Translations under genes and position numbers: made by a program
Source: Candidatus Zixiibacteriota bacterium
GTDB lineage: Bacteria > Zixibacteria > MSB-5A5 > GN15 > JACZUZ01
DNA length: 64,000 nt
Assembly (NCBI GenBank): GCA_024280775.1
Contig: JAJRPM010000008.1
Coordinates: 1 to 64,000 of the forward strand
Direction of reading: 5' to 3'
The notes under the pieces: model-generated
The model's database searches: none
What the model was told of the DNA's origin: nothing
Seen by the model: the letters and a program-made list of their open reading frames with translations, nothing else
Part shown: positions 43,066-52,508 of the stretch, piece after piece
How positions within the stretch are numbered: the first letter of the stretch is position 1
Layout: each line of letters opens with the position of its first letter

Positions 43066-45369
43066 CTATTTCAACAACACCATCTTGCGGGTGGCGATGA
43101 AATCACCGGCAACCAGTTTGTAGAAATACATGCCACTGGCTACATTCTGACCGTTTTCATCGCGCGAGTCCCACGTTACTCTGTGTTCCCCGGCTGATTG
43201 CTCTCCCTGATAGTATGTCCTTACTATTTGTCCTAGGAGATTGTAAATCGAAACTGACACTTTGGCAGTTGCCGGCAATCGGTAGGCGATAACAGTTGTT
43301 GGGTTGAATGGATTCGGATAGTTGCCCAGCAGTTCTGTGGTTGTAGGCAGAGTTGATTCTGCCCTGAATCCAATTCTAGCTCCCGGGTTTTGAATACAAA
43401 TATCAAGACACCCGGTTTTGACAGAAGGAGCTTTGAAACTCAACGAAGTGTTTCCATTGTTGTCGATTGCCCAGATTTTCAGTGGATAGAATGTGTTATT
43501 CAAGTTATTGCAAAGAGTGTCTGTCAGGATTTGGATGTTGTCAATTACCAGGCCATACTCATTCCCACCTCCATCGACACCGTCAACTCTCATGATTTTG
43601 TAGTGGTCAATCGGTACAGCTTGGTTACCCGGCGGGTCCCATGTGGTGATTATTTGGTCGGTGAATTCAAGTAGATTTGGCTCCGCTTCCCCTGGGGGGC
43701 CCCCAAGGCTCTGCGTGGTTCCGCCTCCGAGACCAAAACTCTCGCCTCCGAATTGGAGACTACCACTTCCGCCACCACCCTGCAATCCCGATATGCAGCT
43801 TCCCAAAATAGCAGTAACAGAAACGTCCATACTCTCCGGCCAACGCGGCGGGGTGGCGACTGTGGCTATTGGTGAGTACAAATCGTCAAAGTTAGGAACG
43901 CCGATTGGTTTCACTCTGTATTCGTAGGTGGCGCTTCCTGCTGTAGAAAAATCCTCATAGATTATGGAGCCTGACGTATTTCCTGGCAAAGTTGCAATGA
44001 TATTCCAAACGGTTACGCCTGAAAGCCGTCGTTCAACAACCCAACCAGTTTCAAAGAAATTGCCGTCTAGCCAACTGATCCTCGTACGTTGCTGAAAGTT
44101 TGAGTAGCTTTCAGTGGACAAACTTGTTGGGGCAGAAAGCCCCGGAACGCCAGCAATCGTCGTTGCAAGTCGGATTGTAGGTGAGCTATGGTCTGACAGA
44201 TCGCTTGGAAACCATTTATTTACGGCCGAACCGCTTACGTCGTAGCCGACAAAGAAAGCAAATGTCTTAACCCATACTCCTTCCGTTGTTAGCGTGCTTG
44301 AATCGATAAACATGTAAGGGCCACCATGGGTAGGTTTGTCTCCACTGTATCCAGAAATACTCCTCATTCTCGCGATGACATCAGGTGGCGATGTGAATCC
44401 GTATTCAGAAAAATCAATATATTTCTTCGCTTCCCAGACATCAACTAATAAATAAAGACCGGCTGCAAGCCCATCGCCACTTAACATGGACCATGTCTGG
44501 TTGTCCAGGATTTTCGTAAAAGAATCGAACGACTCATCAGGCCGACTGAAAAACCTTTCAGTCGCATAAGCAACTGCGGCGGCGACATTTGGAGTTCCCC
44601 AGCCGGTCTTGTCATCGTATCCTACCCCTGTTGTTGTATTGTCAGTTGCTGTTAGATATAGAATCTCTTCGGCTTCGTCTGCTGTAAGCGATGGATTTGC
44701 AGCGCGGACTAAGGAAATAGCTGCTGTTACCATCGGTGTTGCCCCTGAAGTTTGCTGGAAATCCCGATAACCTCCACCATCGCTCAAGGTTTTTATGTCT
44801 CTCCCTTGAGTGGCCAACTTTACGCCATTACCCCAATTGGAGTCAATTCGCAAGGATCCATCCTTTTCTACGGCGCTTACTCCAACCACGAAATCATAGT
44901 CTGAAGGGTAATTTGAATTTGAGTTACCATCATTGCCTTTGGAAGCCACAATGCTAATGTCCATTTTCCAAGCATTCTCTAGCGCATCAAGAGTTGAGAG
45001 CGTTAGCGCTTTGTCAGTTCCAATGCTCATATTTAATTGTTTTGCGCCAGAATTCGATACTTGTTGTACCATTGATGCTATGTCAGAATTAAAAGCGCTT
45101 TCTGGTCCGTTTGTTCTTATTGCCCCGACGAATAGTTTTGCGGCCCAGTTAATTCCAGCTATGCCAATACCATTATTAGTTTCAGCCGCAAGAATTCCCG
45201 CAACTGAGATTCCGTGATTGCCCAAGTCGGTATCAAACCTTGTCAGAGGGGCTGCAAAACTTCCGCCTGCAATCTTGCTGTCAATGTCTGGGTGATCACC
45301 GTCAACTCCTGTGTCAATTAGCGCGATGATCTGGGATGAATCCCCTTTTGTCACATTCCATGCGCCCAC
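43066..45369 (-). CDS. S8 subtilisin-like peptidase with sorting domain (downstream part of a split gene)
   Basis: 767 residues. The catalytic triad is present: Asp in A-L-I-D-T-G-V-D, His in G-N-H-G-I-S-V-A-G and Ser in Q-T-S-G-A-T-P. After the protease domain (about 1-270) come beta domains including fibronectin-like segments and a C-terminal N-P-F-N-P-T-T sorting domain ending R-K-M-V-L-L-K. The first codon is a GTG that would not normally start such a protein: the frame continues upstream, through an in-frame TAA at 45406-45408, into the signal peptide and propeptide of the same protein at 45406-45897. As it stands the protease would lack export. Confidence 0.85.
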   Translation of the reverse strand: MGAWNVTKGDSSQIIALIDTGVDGDHPDIDSKIAGGSFAAPLTRFDTDLGNHGISVAGILAAETNNGIGIAGINWAAKLFVGAIRTNGPESAFNSDIASMVQQVSNSGAKQLNMSIGTDKALTLSTLDALENAWKMDISIVASKGNDGNSNSNYPSDYDFVVGVSAVEKDGSLRIDSNWGNGVKLATQGRDIKTLSDGGGYRDFQQTSGATPMVTAAISLVRAANPSLTADEAEEILYLTATDNTTTGVGYDDKTGWGTPNVAAAVAYATERFFSRPDESFDSFTKILDNQTWSMLSGDGLAAGLYLLVDVWEAKKYIDFSEYGFTSPPDVIARMRSISGYSGDKPTHGGPYMFIDSSTLTTEGVWVKTFAFFVGYDVSGSAVNKWFPSDLSDHSSPTIRLATTIAGVPGLSAPTSLSTESYSNFQQRTRISWLDGNFFETGWVVERRLSGVTVWNIIATLPGNTSGSIIYEDFSTAGSATYEYRVKPIGVPNFDDLYSPIATVATPPRWPESMDVSVTAILGSCISGLQGGGGSGSLQFGGESFGLGGGTTQSLGGPPGEAEPNLLEFTDQIITTWDPPGNQAVPIDHYKIMRVDGVDGGGNEYGLVIDNIQILTDTLCNNLNNTFYPLKIWAIDNNGNTSLSFKAPSVKTGCLDICIQNPGARIGFRAESTLPTTTELLGNYPNPFNPTTVIAYRLPATAKVSVSIYNLLGQIVRTYYQGEQSAGEHRVTWDSRDENGQNVASGMYFYKLVAGDFIATRKMVLLK

Positions 45370-45405
45370 AGCATCAATGGCGCCTCTATTGACTGAATTC
45401 TCGGC

Positions 45406-45897
45406 TTACAAATAGGTTTGTTCAGCAAAAAGAGAGTCATTAGCGCTATGAGTTATGAGGTTAAGCTCAGCATCAGGGGTGGTAGTTGAAATCGAATCGA
45501 TTGCGCTGAAGCCTATCGCAAAGCTGTCAAGGTTTAGGGAATCTGCGAAATAAACTTTGTAGTAGAGCGAAAGATCATGAAGCCGAACCTGTACCCCATC
45601 TGGGCGCAAGAAGAGCGTATCAGCGCGATCGAAATCCGGGACAACTTGCTTAATAGAGTCTGCTCCACAGCTATCGAGGTAATGGTATAGCTCAGGTGAA
45701 ATATATTGTGAATCCAGTGGCACAACGACAGCTCCGTTGAGATATATTGATGAGGACAAGTCTTTGATGATTGCACCGCGTGGGTCGTCTTGACCAAAAG
45801 CAGTTGTTGCGAATCCAAGAAAGCAGAAAATGATGGTCGAAAGTTGTACTCTCCAATTTGTTTCTTGCAACGCGTTCTTGATAGTGAAGTTGTGCAT
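45406..45897 (-). pseudogene. N-terminal part of the S8 peptidase, ended by in-frame TAA
   Basis: 163 residues: a signal peptide ending A-F-G-Q, then a propeptide-like domain ending N-D-S-L-F-A-E-Q-T-Y-L, the usual run-up to a subtilase catalytic domain. The TAA at 45406 is in the same frame as the protease at 43066-45369, with 12 sense codons between it and the GTG (45369). The simplest reading is one gene with a nonsense codon (a one-base change from CAA or TAC). It is neither a Sec nor a Pyl codon. Assembly error, true decay or readthrough cannot be separated here. GGAAAGGA precedes the ATG; the gene is 29 bases after the lipoprotein gene. Confidence 0.75.
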
Positions 45898-45926
45898 TGA
45901 TGAATCCTTTCCTGAACGAAGTTTTC

Positions 45927-46802
45927 TTATCTAAAACCTGTTACTCTTCTCTTATCAGTTCCGTCTCTGTTAATCCGCCAAACTTGCCAGCCATGTTGGT
46001 CGTCACTCCAGACGTGCAAAATGCTTGAATCGAAGCTTGAGACGCTCACCCACCCCAAACCGCAAGTGACAAATTCAAATCGCCCATCAAAGGTCACTAT
46101 TCCCACTCTCCTTAAGAAAGTTTGGACCGACAACGAGCTACCATCGATCCAATCCATTTTGAGAAAATCATCGTCGGAAGGCAGGCCGGTGTTGATAATT
46201 CCTACTTCCCCAGTATTCAGGTTTAGCAAGTATGGTATTGGTCCCGGCTTGATGAATGCCAATAGCGAATCTCCATCGGAAATACTGGGCACCAACGCAA
46301 AGCCGCCTACAATCATCACGGTTTCTTTTGATTGAAAATCATAGCGATATATACCTGTTGTGTCACCTGAATTTGGGATTGTTTGTGTAAAATAGAGATA
46401 TTTTCCGGATGGTGAAATGTCGAATATAGGCTGGCGAGAAGTTAGGCCCAAAAGTGTTGATTGTTTGGTGTTGAGGTTGAAGAGAACGAAGTCTGCTCCC
46501 GCATTGGTGACGATTTGAGAATCACCGGGCATCCAATGCATGGTTGCTCCATCAATTCCAAGTGGTTTCTTGAATGAGCCTAGCGTATCTGTTTCATACC
46601 AGCCAAAGGATAAATTACCGAGGCTATCCCAAGCGCTGTGGAAGGCGATTCTGGTTCCATCAGTTGACCAACTAGGTGAATGAATGCTGCTTGCAGGTTC
46701 AAACGGCGGAAGATTGCAGACAGGAATCCTTGATGACTTTGATGGCGAGGAGCCACAGGAAACACCAACTAACAACAACAATAGGATCAGAATTACACTC
46801 AT
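45927..46802 (-). CDS. Lipoprotein with WD40/TolB-like beta-propeller
   Basis: 291 residues. A lipoprotein signal with the modified Cys in V-G-V-S-C at residue 16. The rest is a TolB/PD40-like propeller: S-P-S-W-S-T-D-G-T-R-I-A-F-H near 43, F-D-I-S-P-S-G-K-Y-L-Y-F near 128 and I-N-R-D-G-T-D-K-R-R-V near 278. Likely anchored in the outer or inner membrane facing the periplasm. It heads the transcription unit with the S8 peptidase, served by the promoter at 46861-46889. Confidence 0.8.
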   Translation of the reverse strand: MSVILILLLLLVGVSCGSSPSKSSRIPVCNLPPFEPASSIHSPSWSTDGTRIAFHSAWDSLGNLSFGWYETDTLGSFKKPLGIDGATMHWMPGDSQIVTNAGADFVLFNLNTKQSTLLGLTSRQPIFDISPSGKYLYFTQTIPNSGDTTGIYRYDFQSKETVMIVGGFALVPSISDGDSLLAFIKPGPIPYLLNLNTGEVGIINTGLPSDDDFLKMDWIDGSSLSVQTFLRRVGIVTFDGRFEFVTCGLGWVSVSSFDSSILHVWSDDQHGWQVWRINRDGTDKRRVTGFR

Positions 46803-46860
46803 GTATCCCTCTTAAGTGACACTCAACACAATTACAACCAGCGGTTGCTTTACTTCAGCA

Positions 46861-46889
46861 TATATAACTGGTTCAACATTACTTGTCAA
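46861..46889 (-). promoter_or_regulatory. Sigma-70-like promoter of the lipoprotein/S8 unit
   Basis: On the minus strand TTGACA (46889-46884), a 17-base spacer and TATATA (46866-46861), about 60 bases before the start codon at 46802. Confidence 0.68.
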
Positions 46890-46892
46890 TCG

Positions 46893-46919
46893 CATAGTCG
46901 TTCAAACATAGTCGTTCAA
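46893..46919. repeat. 13-base direct repeat between divergent promoters
   Basis: CATAGTCGTTCAA occurs twice (46893-46905 and 46907-46919), with a 14-base period. It lies just upstream of the minus-strand -35 and 70 bases from the plus-strand -35, a place where a regulator shared by both units could bind. Confidence 0.5.
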
Positions 46920-46987
46920 GTTGAAACGGTAGCTGTTGATACTGGTTACTGCTTGCCGAACCGAATTGGCGAGCAGAGAGCTTGTCC

Positions 46988-47015
46988 TTGACAACCTGGA
47001 CTGAATTAGTATATT
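46988..47015 (+). promoter_or_regulatory. Sigma-70-like promoter
   Basis: A consensus TTGACA (46988-46993), a 16-base spacer and TATATT (47010-47015), about 150 bases before the lipoprotein gene at 47164. Confidence 0.72.
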
Positions 47016-47163
47016 CTTTTGGCTGTTGCCACACCATATCACTAGGTTAGACAATCACTTGGGCCAAGATCAAGTTCAACAGTATGTATTCTTGATGTCT
47101 TGTATGGCTTAAGCTAAGTATCACTGTATTGGAGACCTAAAGCTACAAACATCAGGGAGAATT

Positions 47164-50118
47164 ATGTCTCACATTATCTCACTACCGTCAGAGTTTTCAG
47201 CAAGAAAAGCAAATCACTCTTATCCAAAGAATCGAATCAATCGACTGGGCGTAACACAATTTCTGCTGGCTACTCTGTTATTAGCTACGCTAAGTTTTGG
47301 GCTTAGCTGTTCGGGCGATAGCCCTGTCCAAAGCGGCCCGGTGGTGAATGTTCCCGTCACAGTCACGCCGATTTCGGGTCCGCCACTGACATCAGTTAGA
47401 GTGCTGGGCCTAGATTCGATGAATGTCGATTTCTCCAACACCTTTGCCTATTTCAACGGCGTTCTGACGCCGCTTTTTATCTCGGATAGTGGCAAGGTTA
47501 GTGTCACTGTTCCGGCGATAGTTGATAGCGCAACAATGTGGATTGACACTTCTATCACAACTATGTCGTTGGTGATAGTTAGATCCATTACCGGTGATAC
47601 AGTTGCTCTAGGTAAGGACATATTCACCTTAGAGGCGCTACTTCCCGCTCCGGGCTCAGTTACCCAAATGCTAACTGACTGGACTACGATTTCCACATCA
47701 TTGCAAACTATCTCACAAATGTTCGGTGGAGTCCCCGGAGTTCAGGAGCAAATCAGCTCGGCGCTACTTTCGGCATTGGACTCTCTCGTAAACAGTTCAG
47801 ATTCCTTGTCACTGAAATCAGTAACCGCAAGACTAACTGCCGGTAATCCTCAAGAACTAGCCCTGTTGGATGCGCTGTTCGGCTCCAGTGGAATAGTCGA
47901 ACAATCTCAGAAGTACGCTGTGATGTTCCAGGCGATGGCTGATTCCGCGGCAATACTCACCGGAGCCACACAAAACCGTAGAGCTGTGTCACCGATGGTT
48001 ATCACTGATCAGTATTTGGCATTCAGTATGCAATTCTATGTAATTGTTCGCGAATTCGGACGGACGGTAATCACCCCCACTGCACAGACTTACGCAGTTG
48101 TAACCGGAGCGCTTGGTGTGATAGGTAACATCCCGCTGGCGACCATCATCACTACTTCGCTGACTATCATAGATTTTGTGGTTAACAAGTTTGTTATTTC
48201 TATGATGCCGGCAAAAATAGACTCTTTGCGAATAGAGCTTGCAGAGGACACAATCTTTGTAGGTGAGCAGACGAATTCAACTGTGATGATCTATGCTGCC
48301 AACGATCCGCAGGCCATCACGTTCAATGATTTTGTAGGTCAAATCCTTAATGGTCTGGGTTACGGTTCATCAATCACTTCACCTCGCGAACTCAATAGGC
48401 TCGTTGACCTGTTCGAAAACGTAGCGAATTACATGGCGGGGCTTCTACAAGCAGGATTCAGCAACTACGCCAGCGCTCACCCAGCGCTGAATCTGGACTT
48501 TACACTGTTTACCATGCCGCAGTTAAGGTGGAAAGCGCAAATAGTAGACACCAAGTTCATAGATCTAAAAACCCATACTCCCACCATCATCAACCCCATC
48601 CCCGGTCTGGTGAATTGGAAATCCGACCCATCAACAACCGGTGAAGGCAGAATATTTGCCGCAACAGTTGCCAGTGGAGCGACGGTGATACCGGAACCAA
48701 CCGGGTTTGCATATTCCGGCGGCGCCTTCGGTGAAGACGTAGCTGGCGCTCCGGCAGTGTCAGTTTGGTCATTCAAGAAAATGGCGATGGCCATAGATTT
48801 TGCGCCGATTATCACAGCAGGCGGCGCCAATGTGCTTGGTGTAACCGCCGGTAGCCTCGATGGCGCCGGCAAGCTAGTTCCCGAAGGCGGTATAAGGATT
48901 GATTTGGTGACAACCGGTGGTGTGGCAAACCCGGCCTCCGGACTAACTGATGCAACCGGACAGTTTAGTAGTGTAATCACTCTAAACCCGATGACTGACA
49001 CAGTGATTGTGCAAGTCACAGCTAGTAACACCGCAAGCAGTACAACAGCCAAAGACACAGTAAGCGCCGCAACGCAATCAGGTACCAGCAGAATTGCTTA
49101 TGTCTCATTCAGAGATGGCCGTCCTGGGATTTGGTCGGTCAATCCAAATGATACAAGCGATAACCTGAAGCTTTGCACAGTCGTTCCGATAGAATCGAAC
49201 CCATTTCCAGTTCGCAGGATTTTTTGGTCTAAAGACTCCCAGTGGCTTCTCTATTCAATGGGTGGTTTTTTTGGCACAGGTATTTATACCACAGGCGCAA
49301 GAGCGCTCAATTTCCAAAGAACAATACTTGACCCGCGAAACTATGAGATTCAGGCGCCAAACAGTCAGTCTTGGTTCACTACGAATCCGAACGAATTCCT
49401 GATTAGCGCGGATGGAAAGCGTTCTAGTAGCTCTATTCGAGGCCAGTTCCTTTGTACTGCGGCAGGTTTCAGGACTCTCATCACTGGAACAGAGCTTATC
49501 TCTCGCGCGGCGATGTTTATCTCTCCTGATGAGCAGACTGTTGCATACATCGCACCCTGCGGTCCAAACATAACTTGCATTAACACTCTAAATGCCAATA
49601 ATATGGCAACAGGAACTCCGAATCAAGTTGCCGGCCCATTCGATGGAACGGCACGTATACACCCCAACATAATAGGTTGGACAGAAGATGGAACTGCAAT
49701 ACTATACGCTAGAACAGACGCCTCGGTATCCGCAAGCAAGACTACCGCAATCAGAATGGTTGACAAGAATGGCTCCAGCGACAGACTCATAGGGACGGTC
49801 ACTGGAGGATTCGGTAGTTTCACGTTCCTCAAAACCAGGAACGCTCTTGCCTTCAATACAATTTCCAACCCCGGGAATAATAATTTAGTGTACGAACTTT
49901 ACACCTTGGACTTTGGCGGTAATCTACAAAACATCACCGGCGTGCAGAATAGTTTTATCGCGATAAGCTCCTCACCTGATGGAACAAAGCTCGTTTACGA
50001 CAGAAACAAAAGACCCGCGCCTCTATATATGTTTGACCTAAACACAATGCAGGAGACATTGTTCCTAAGTGACACTTCAGCTCATGTACCCGCATGGTCC
50101 GGAACAATGCAACCGTAG
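47164..50118 (+). CDS. Large lipoprotein with TIG-like and TolB-like propeller domains
   Basis: 984 residues. The N-terminus has a long n-region, a hydrophobic core (31-46) and a probable lipidation Cys at 49 (G-L-S-C). Residues about 58-155 look like an IPT/TIG fold (P-I-S-G-P-P-L-T-S-V-R). Residues 165-480 are helical and hydrophobic with no family I recognise. A beta segment with P-A-S-G-L-T-D-A-T-G-Q-F (about 590-625) suggests a bacterial Ig-like domain. The last 330 residues form a TolB/PD40-type propeller (Y-V-S-F-R-D-G-R-P-G-I-W-S-V near 650). AGGGAG lies before the ATG. The same propeller type is in the divergent neighbour at 45927. Confidence 0.75.
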   Translation: MSHIISLPSEFSARKANHSYPKNRINRLGVTQFLLATLLLATLSFGLSCSGDSPVQSGPVVNVPVTVTPISGPPLTSVRVLGLDSMNVDFSNTFAYFNGVLTPLFISDSGKVSVTVPAIVDSATMWIDTSITTMSLVIVRSITGDTVALGKDIFTLEALLPAPGSVTQMLTDWTTISTSLQTISQMFGGVPGVQEQISSALLSALDSLVNSSDSLSLKSVTARLTAGNPQELALLDALFGSSGIVEQSQKYAVMFQAMADSAAILTGATQNRRAVSPMVITDQYLAFSMQFYVIVREFGRTVITPTAQTYAVVTGALGVIGNIPLATIITTSLTIIDFVVNKFVISMMPAKIDSLRIELAEDTIFVGEQTNSTVMIYAANDPQAITFNDFVGQILNGLGYGSSITSPRELNRLVDLFENVANYMAGLLQAGFSNYASAHPALNLDFTLFTMPQLRWKAQIVDTKFIDLKTHTPTIINPIPGLVNWKSDPSTTGEGRIFAATVASGATVIPEPTGFAYSGGAFGEDVAGAPAVSVWSFKKMAMAIDFAPIITAGGANVLGVTAGSLDGAGKLVPEGGIRIDLVTTGGVANPASGLTDATGQFSSVITLNPMTDTVIVQVTASNTASSTTAKDTVSAATQSGTSRIAYVSFRDGRPGIWSVNPNDTSDNLKLCTVVPIESNPFPVRRIFWSKDSQWLLYSMGGFFGTGIYTTGARALNFQRTILDPRNYEIQAPNSQSWFTTNPNEFLISADGKRSSSSIRGQFLCTAAGFRTLITGTELISRAAMFISPDEQTVAYIAPCGPNITCINTLNANNMATGTPNQVAGPFDGTARIHPNIIGWTEDGTAILYARTDASVSASKTTAIRMVDKNGSSDRLIGTVTGGFGSFTFLKTRNALAFNTISNPGNNNLVYELYTLDFGGNLQNITGVQNSFIAISSSPDGTKLVYDRNKRPAPLYMFDLNTMQETLFLSDTSAHVPAWSGTMQP

Positions 50119-50200
50119 CAACCAAAACCGTTTTAGAGCTAATTTGTTGAGGTTGCGGGGGATTTCTAAGTCGTTGACGATATGGTTTCCCATTTGAACT

Positions 50201-51037
50201 TCAAGGTCCGGTGGTGAAGCTCACCTGGTTGGAAAGAGCAGAGGCTTCGCCACCTCTGGATACACGCATGCGGACAAAGTAGTTAGTTGATGGCGCGAGC
50301 CCGGACAACATCGCCGAATCCACCGAGCCGCCGTTTGATTCCATCAAATCGACAAGAATCAGCCGGGCCAAATCCAGTGTGGAATCAGTCACCGCAACCG
50401 TATCAAGAAGGAATTGAGCCGATACTAATATTTGGTTTTGCGGCAATGGCTCGGTCCAAATCGCTAGCGCTGTTGTGTCACTCGTCAACTCGATTCGCAA
50501 ATCGGTTACCGCGAGTGGGGGAGGGTCCGGCAATGGAGGCTTATTGTGGACTATGACTCCGTTGGCAATAAATGTGTGTGATTTCGAGTCTATAGTAAGG
50601 TCGAAAACGCGAGTCATTGTTACTGCATCTGAAATAGCAACAATCCGCGCGGCTGTGAAATCGTTGGATTTACTATTTGAATAAGCCACTTCACTGAAGG
50701 ACGTAAACTCTCCTGCGGGTTTGAATCTTAAACTCGCGGGCTCCCACAATGGATGCTCAGGTGTCACCTGCAAGGCGCCACCGTCCTCAAGCGAGAAAAC
50801 CAAACACTTTCGGAGAGCCGTTCTGATAGATGTCACACGACCCGTGTACCAACGTTTGGTAAGCGGATCAGGAGAAACAACAATGTCTCCAACGTGCAGA
50901 TTCTCAACTAGTATCTCGCCGCCCGGTGTAGCTATTGCTGTTCCTTCGCTAATACAGAAGCTTGAATCACAACTTGTGAGATTGAGACACGAAAGAAGCG
51001 CGACCGCACTCATAATGGCATAGTTCTTCATACTCAC
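50201..51037 (-). CDS. Lipoprotein with intein-like Hint domain and fibronectin III domain
   Basis: 278 residues. The lipobox L-T-S-C puts the lipidated Cys at 23. Only four residues (Asp-Ser-Ser-Phe) separate it from C28, the first residue of a Hint (hedgehog/intein) domain: C28-I-S-E-G-T-A-I at the start, T92-P-E-H95 (intein block B T-x-x-H), and V-H164-N165 at the end. The next residue is Lys, not Cys/Ser/Thr, so protein splicing should not occur but autocleavage could. A Pro-rich linker (166-174) and a fibronectin type III domain (about 176-278) follow. Such Hint domains also occur in bacterial surface proteins and pre-toxin regions; no toxin domain is present. Confidence 0.82.
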   Translation of the reverse strand: MSMKNYAIMSAVALLSCLNLTSCDSSFCISEGTAIATPGGEILVENLHVGDIVVSPDPLTKRWYTGRVTSIRTALRKCLVFSLEDGGALQVTPEHPLWEPASLRFKPAGEFTSFSEVAYSNSKSNDFTAARIVAISDAVTMTRVFDLTIDSKSHTFIANGVIVHNKPPLPDPPPLAVTDLRIELTSDTTALAIWTEPLPQNQILVSAQFLLDTVAVTDSTLDLARLILVDLMESNGGSVDSAMLSGLAPSTNYFVRMRVSRGGEASALSNQVSFTTGP

Positions 51038-51515
51038 TTCCTCAAGTTTGATTTTCTAGGCAGATTGAACTGGTGGACACTCATCTGAATATCCTTCTTG
51101 AAACAACAGGCGGTTGTTATCTCTAATATGTGTTTATCAAACACAATGTGTCAATCGTATAATTGTACGAATAAAAAACACGCGATTGTTTTGTTTTCCA
51201 GGAGCGTGTTTGAAGATGTATCTGTTTTTTCGTGAATATGGCAGGAACTCTCGGTGACGTAGTGACGTAGGTCGGGTTCCGGAACGTCGTAGACGTGGAG
51301 AAACCCGACATTTCTCTGGCATCAAGCATGTCGGATTTCTGCGTCACATGAATGTGACTCCGGAATCCGACCTACGAGACTGTTACCTATGTGAACGGTC
51401 CCAACCCCCATTTACTATAACATACTCCCCAACCAAGATATTGACAAACGGTAAAGTTTTGCGCTTGCTTGCTGTGGGTGTTTCAATGAATATCACCAGA
51501 AAGGGACGCTGTTAT
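51038..51515. other. Intergenic region containing a family B repeat
   Basis: Divergent promoter region of the Hint lipoprotein and the oxidoreductase. It holds the family B doublet at 51267-51375. An open frame continues upstream of the oxidoreductase start into the repeat, but those codons are repeat sequence and not part of the protein. Confidence 0.55.
51267..51375. repeat. REP-like doublet, family B, second full copy
   Basis: Starts GTAGGTCGGGTTCCGG and ends CCGGAATCCGACCTAC, imperfect inverted arms, with internal GAAACCCGACAT/ATGTCGGATTTC pairing and the same GTCACATGAATGTGAC hairpin as the copy at 13542. The right half is almost identical between the two copies; the left hairpin differs (ACGTCGTAGACGT against GCGTCGCAGACGC) but keeps its pairing, which is compensatory change. 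Confidence 0.9.
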
Positions 51516-52508
51516 ATGAAAGCAGTCATAATCAGAGAATTTGGTGGGCCGGAGAAGCTGGTCATTGAGGATGTAGAAAAACGTGCCCCAAAGGCGCATG
51601 AAGTTAGTGTCAAAATCAATGCCATCGGTTTGAACCGCGCAGAAGTAGCCGCCAGGGTTGGTAAGTATCCTTTGCCGAAGCAACCGCCGATTCGGTTGGG
51701 GTTTGAGGGCGCCGGAGTGGTTGAGGCTATTGGCGCTGATGTCAGAGGTTTCAAGGTTGGACAGCGGGTATCGGTTATTCCCGATGGGAGTAGTCATGTC
51801 ACTGAGGGAACTTATGCTGAGTATTGCAATATCGCCGAAGAGTGGCTGACATCAACTCCTGAGAATCTCAGCGATGAAGAATCAGCGGCGCTATGGATGG
51901 CCTATTTGACATCCTGGGCGGCTTTGATTGACTATGCTGGCGCCGCCAAAGGTGATTCTATTATTGTGACTGCCGCGAGTTCATCACTTGGAGCGCCGAC
52001 TTTCCAAACCCTCGCTCGCGAGCAAATGACATCCATCGCGACAACGCGCTCCAGTGATAAGGTGAAACGAATCAAACTATCAGGCGCTGACTTTGTCATC
52101 GACACATCAACCGAGGATTTGGTTCAGCGAGTCAAAGAGATTACTAACAAAGCTGGAGCGAATTTTGCCTATGATTGCATCGGAGGCCCGGAAGTCAAAA
52201 CCCTCATCAAATCCCTTGCCTACAACGGCAAAGTTCTGCTCTACGGAATGCTCGATAGTCGGCCTATGGACTTAATTCCCATGTCCCTGATGGGAAAACG
52301 AATCAGCATTCTCTCGTTTATCATTTTCCACTCACTGGCAGATCCAGAGATTAGAGCGCGGGGTGTGCGCTATGTCCATGAGGGCGCATCCTCAGGCGCC
52401 TTCAAGCCGCTAATCGCAAAAGTGTTTCCATTTGAAAAAATCTCGCAGGCGCATGAATATATGCAAAGTAATCAACAGGTTGGAAAGATTATTGTGAGAG
52501 TGGACTAA
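51516..52508 (+). CDS. Zinc-independent MDR oxidoreductase (quinone-oxidoreductase-like)
   Basis: 330 residues, medium-chain dehydrogenase/reductase. N-terminal GroES-like domain with L-G-F-E-G-A-G-V-V near 64-72 and a Rossmann domain with A-A-S-S-S-L-G-A near 150. It lacks the usual G-H-E zinc-site pattern, so it is probably an NADPH quinone reductase or enoyl-reductase-like enzyme with unknown substrate. The ATG at 51516 follows AAAGGGA; the longer open frame upstream begins inside repeat 51267-51375. Confidence 0.85.
   Translation: MKAVIIREFGGPEKLVIEDVEKRAPKAHEVSVKINAIGLNRAEVAARVGKYPLPKQPPIRLGFEGAGVVEAIGADVRGFKVGQRVSVIPDGSSHVTEGTYAEYCNIAEEWLTSTPENLSDEESAALWMAYLTSWAALIDYAGAAKGDSIIVTAASSSLGAPTFQTLAREQMTSIATTRSSDKVKRIKLSGADFVIDTSTEDLVQRVKEITNKAGANFAYDCIGGPEVKTLIKSLAYNGKVLLYGMLDSRPMDLIPMSLMGKRISILSFIIFHSLADPEIRARGVRYVHEGASSGAFKPLIAKVFPFEKISQAHEYMQSNQQVGKIIVRVD

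Noticed and set aside
45406-45408. Recoding at the subtilase stop codon
   Set aside because: The codon is TAA, not TGA or TAG, so selenocysteine and pyrrolysine are excluded.
51348-51515. N-terminal extension of the oxidoreductase frame
   Set aside because: It starts inside the family B repeat, and a good ribosome site and the conserved N-terminus begin at 51516.
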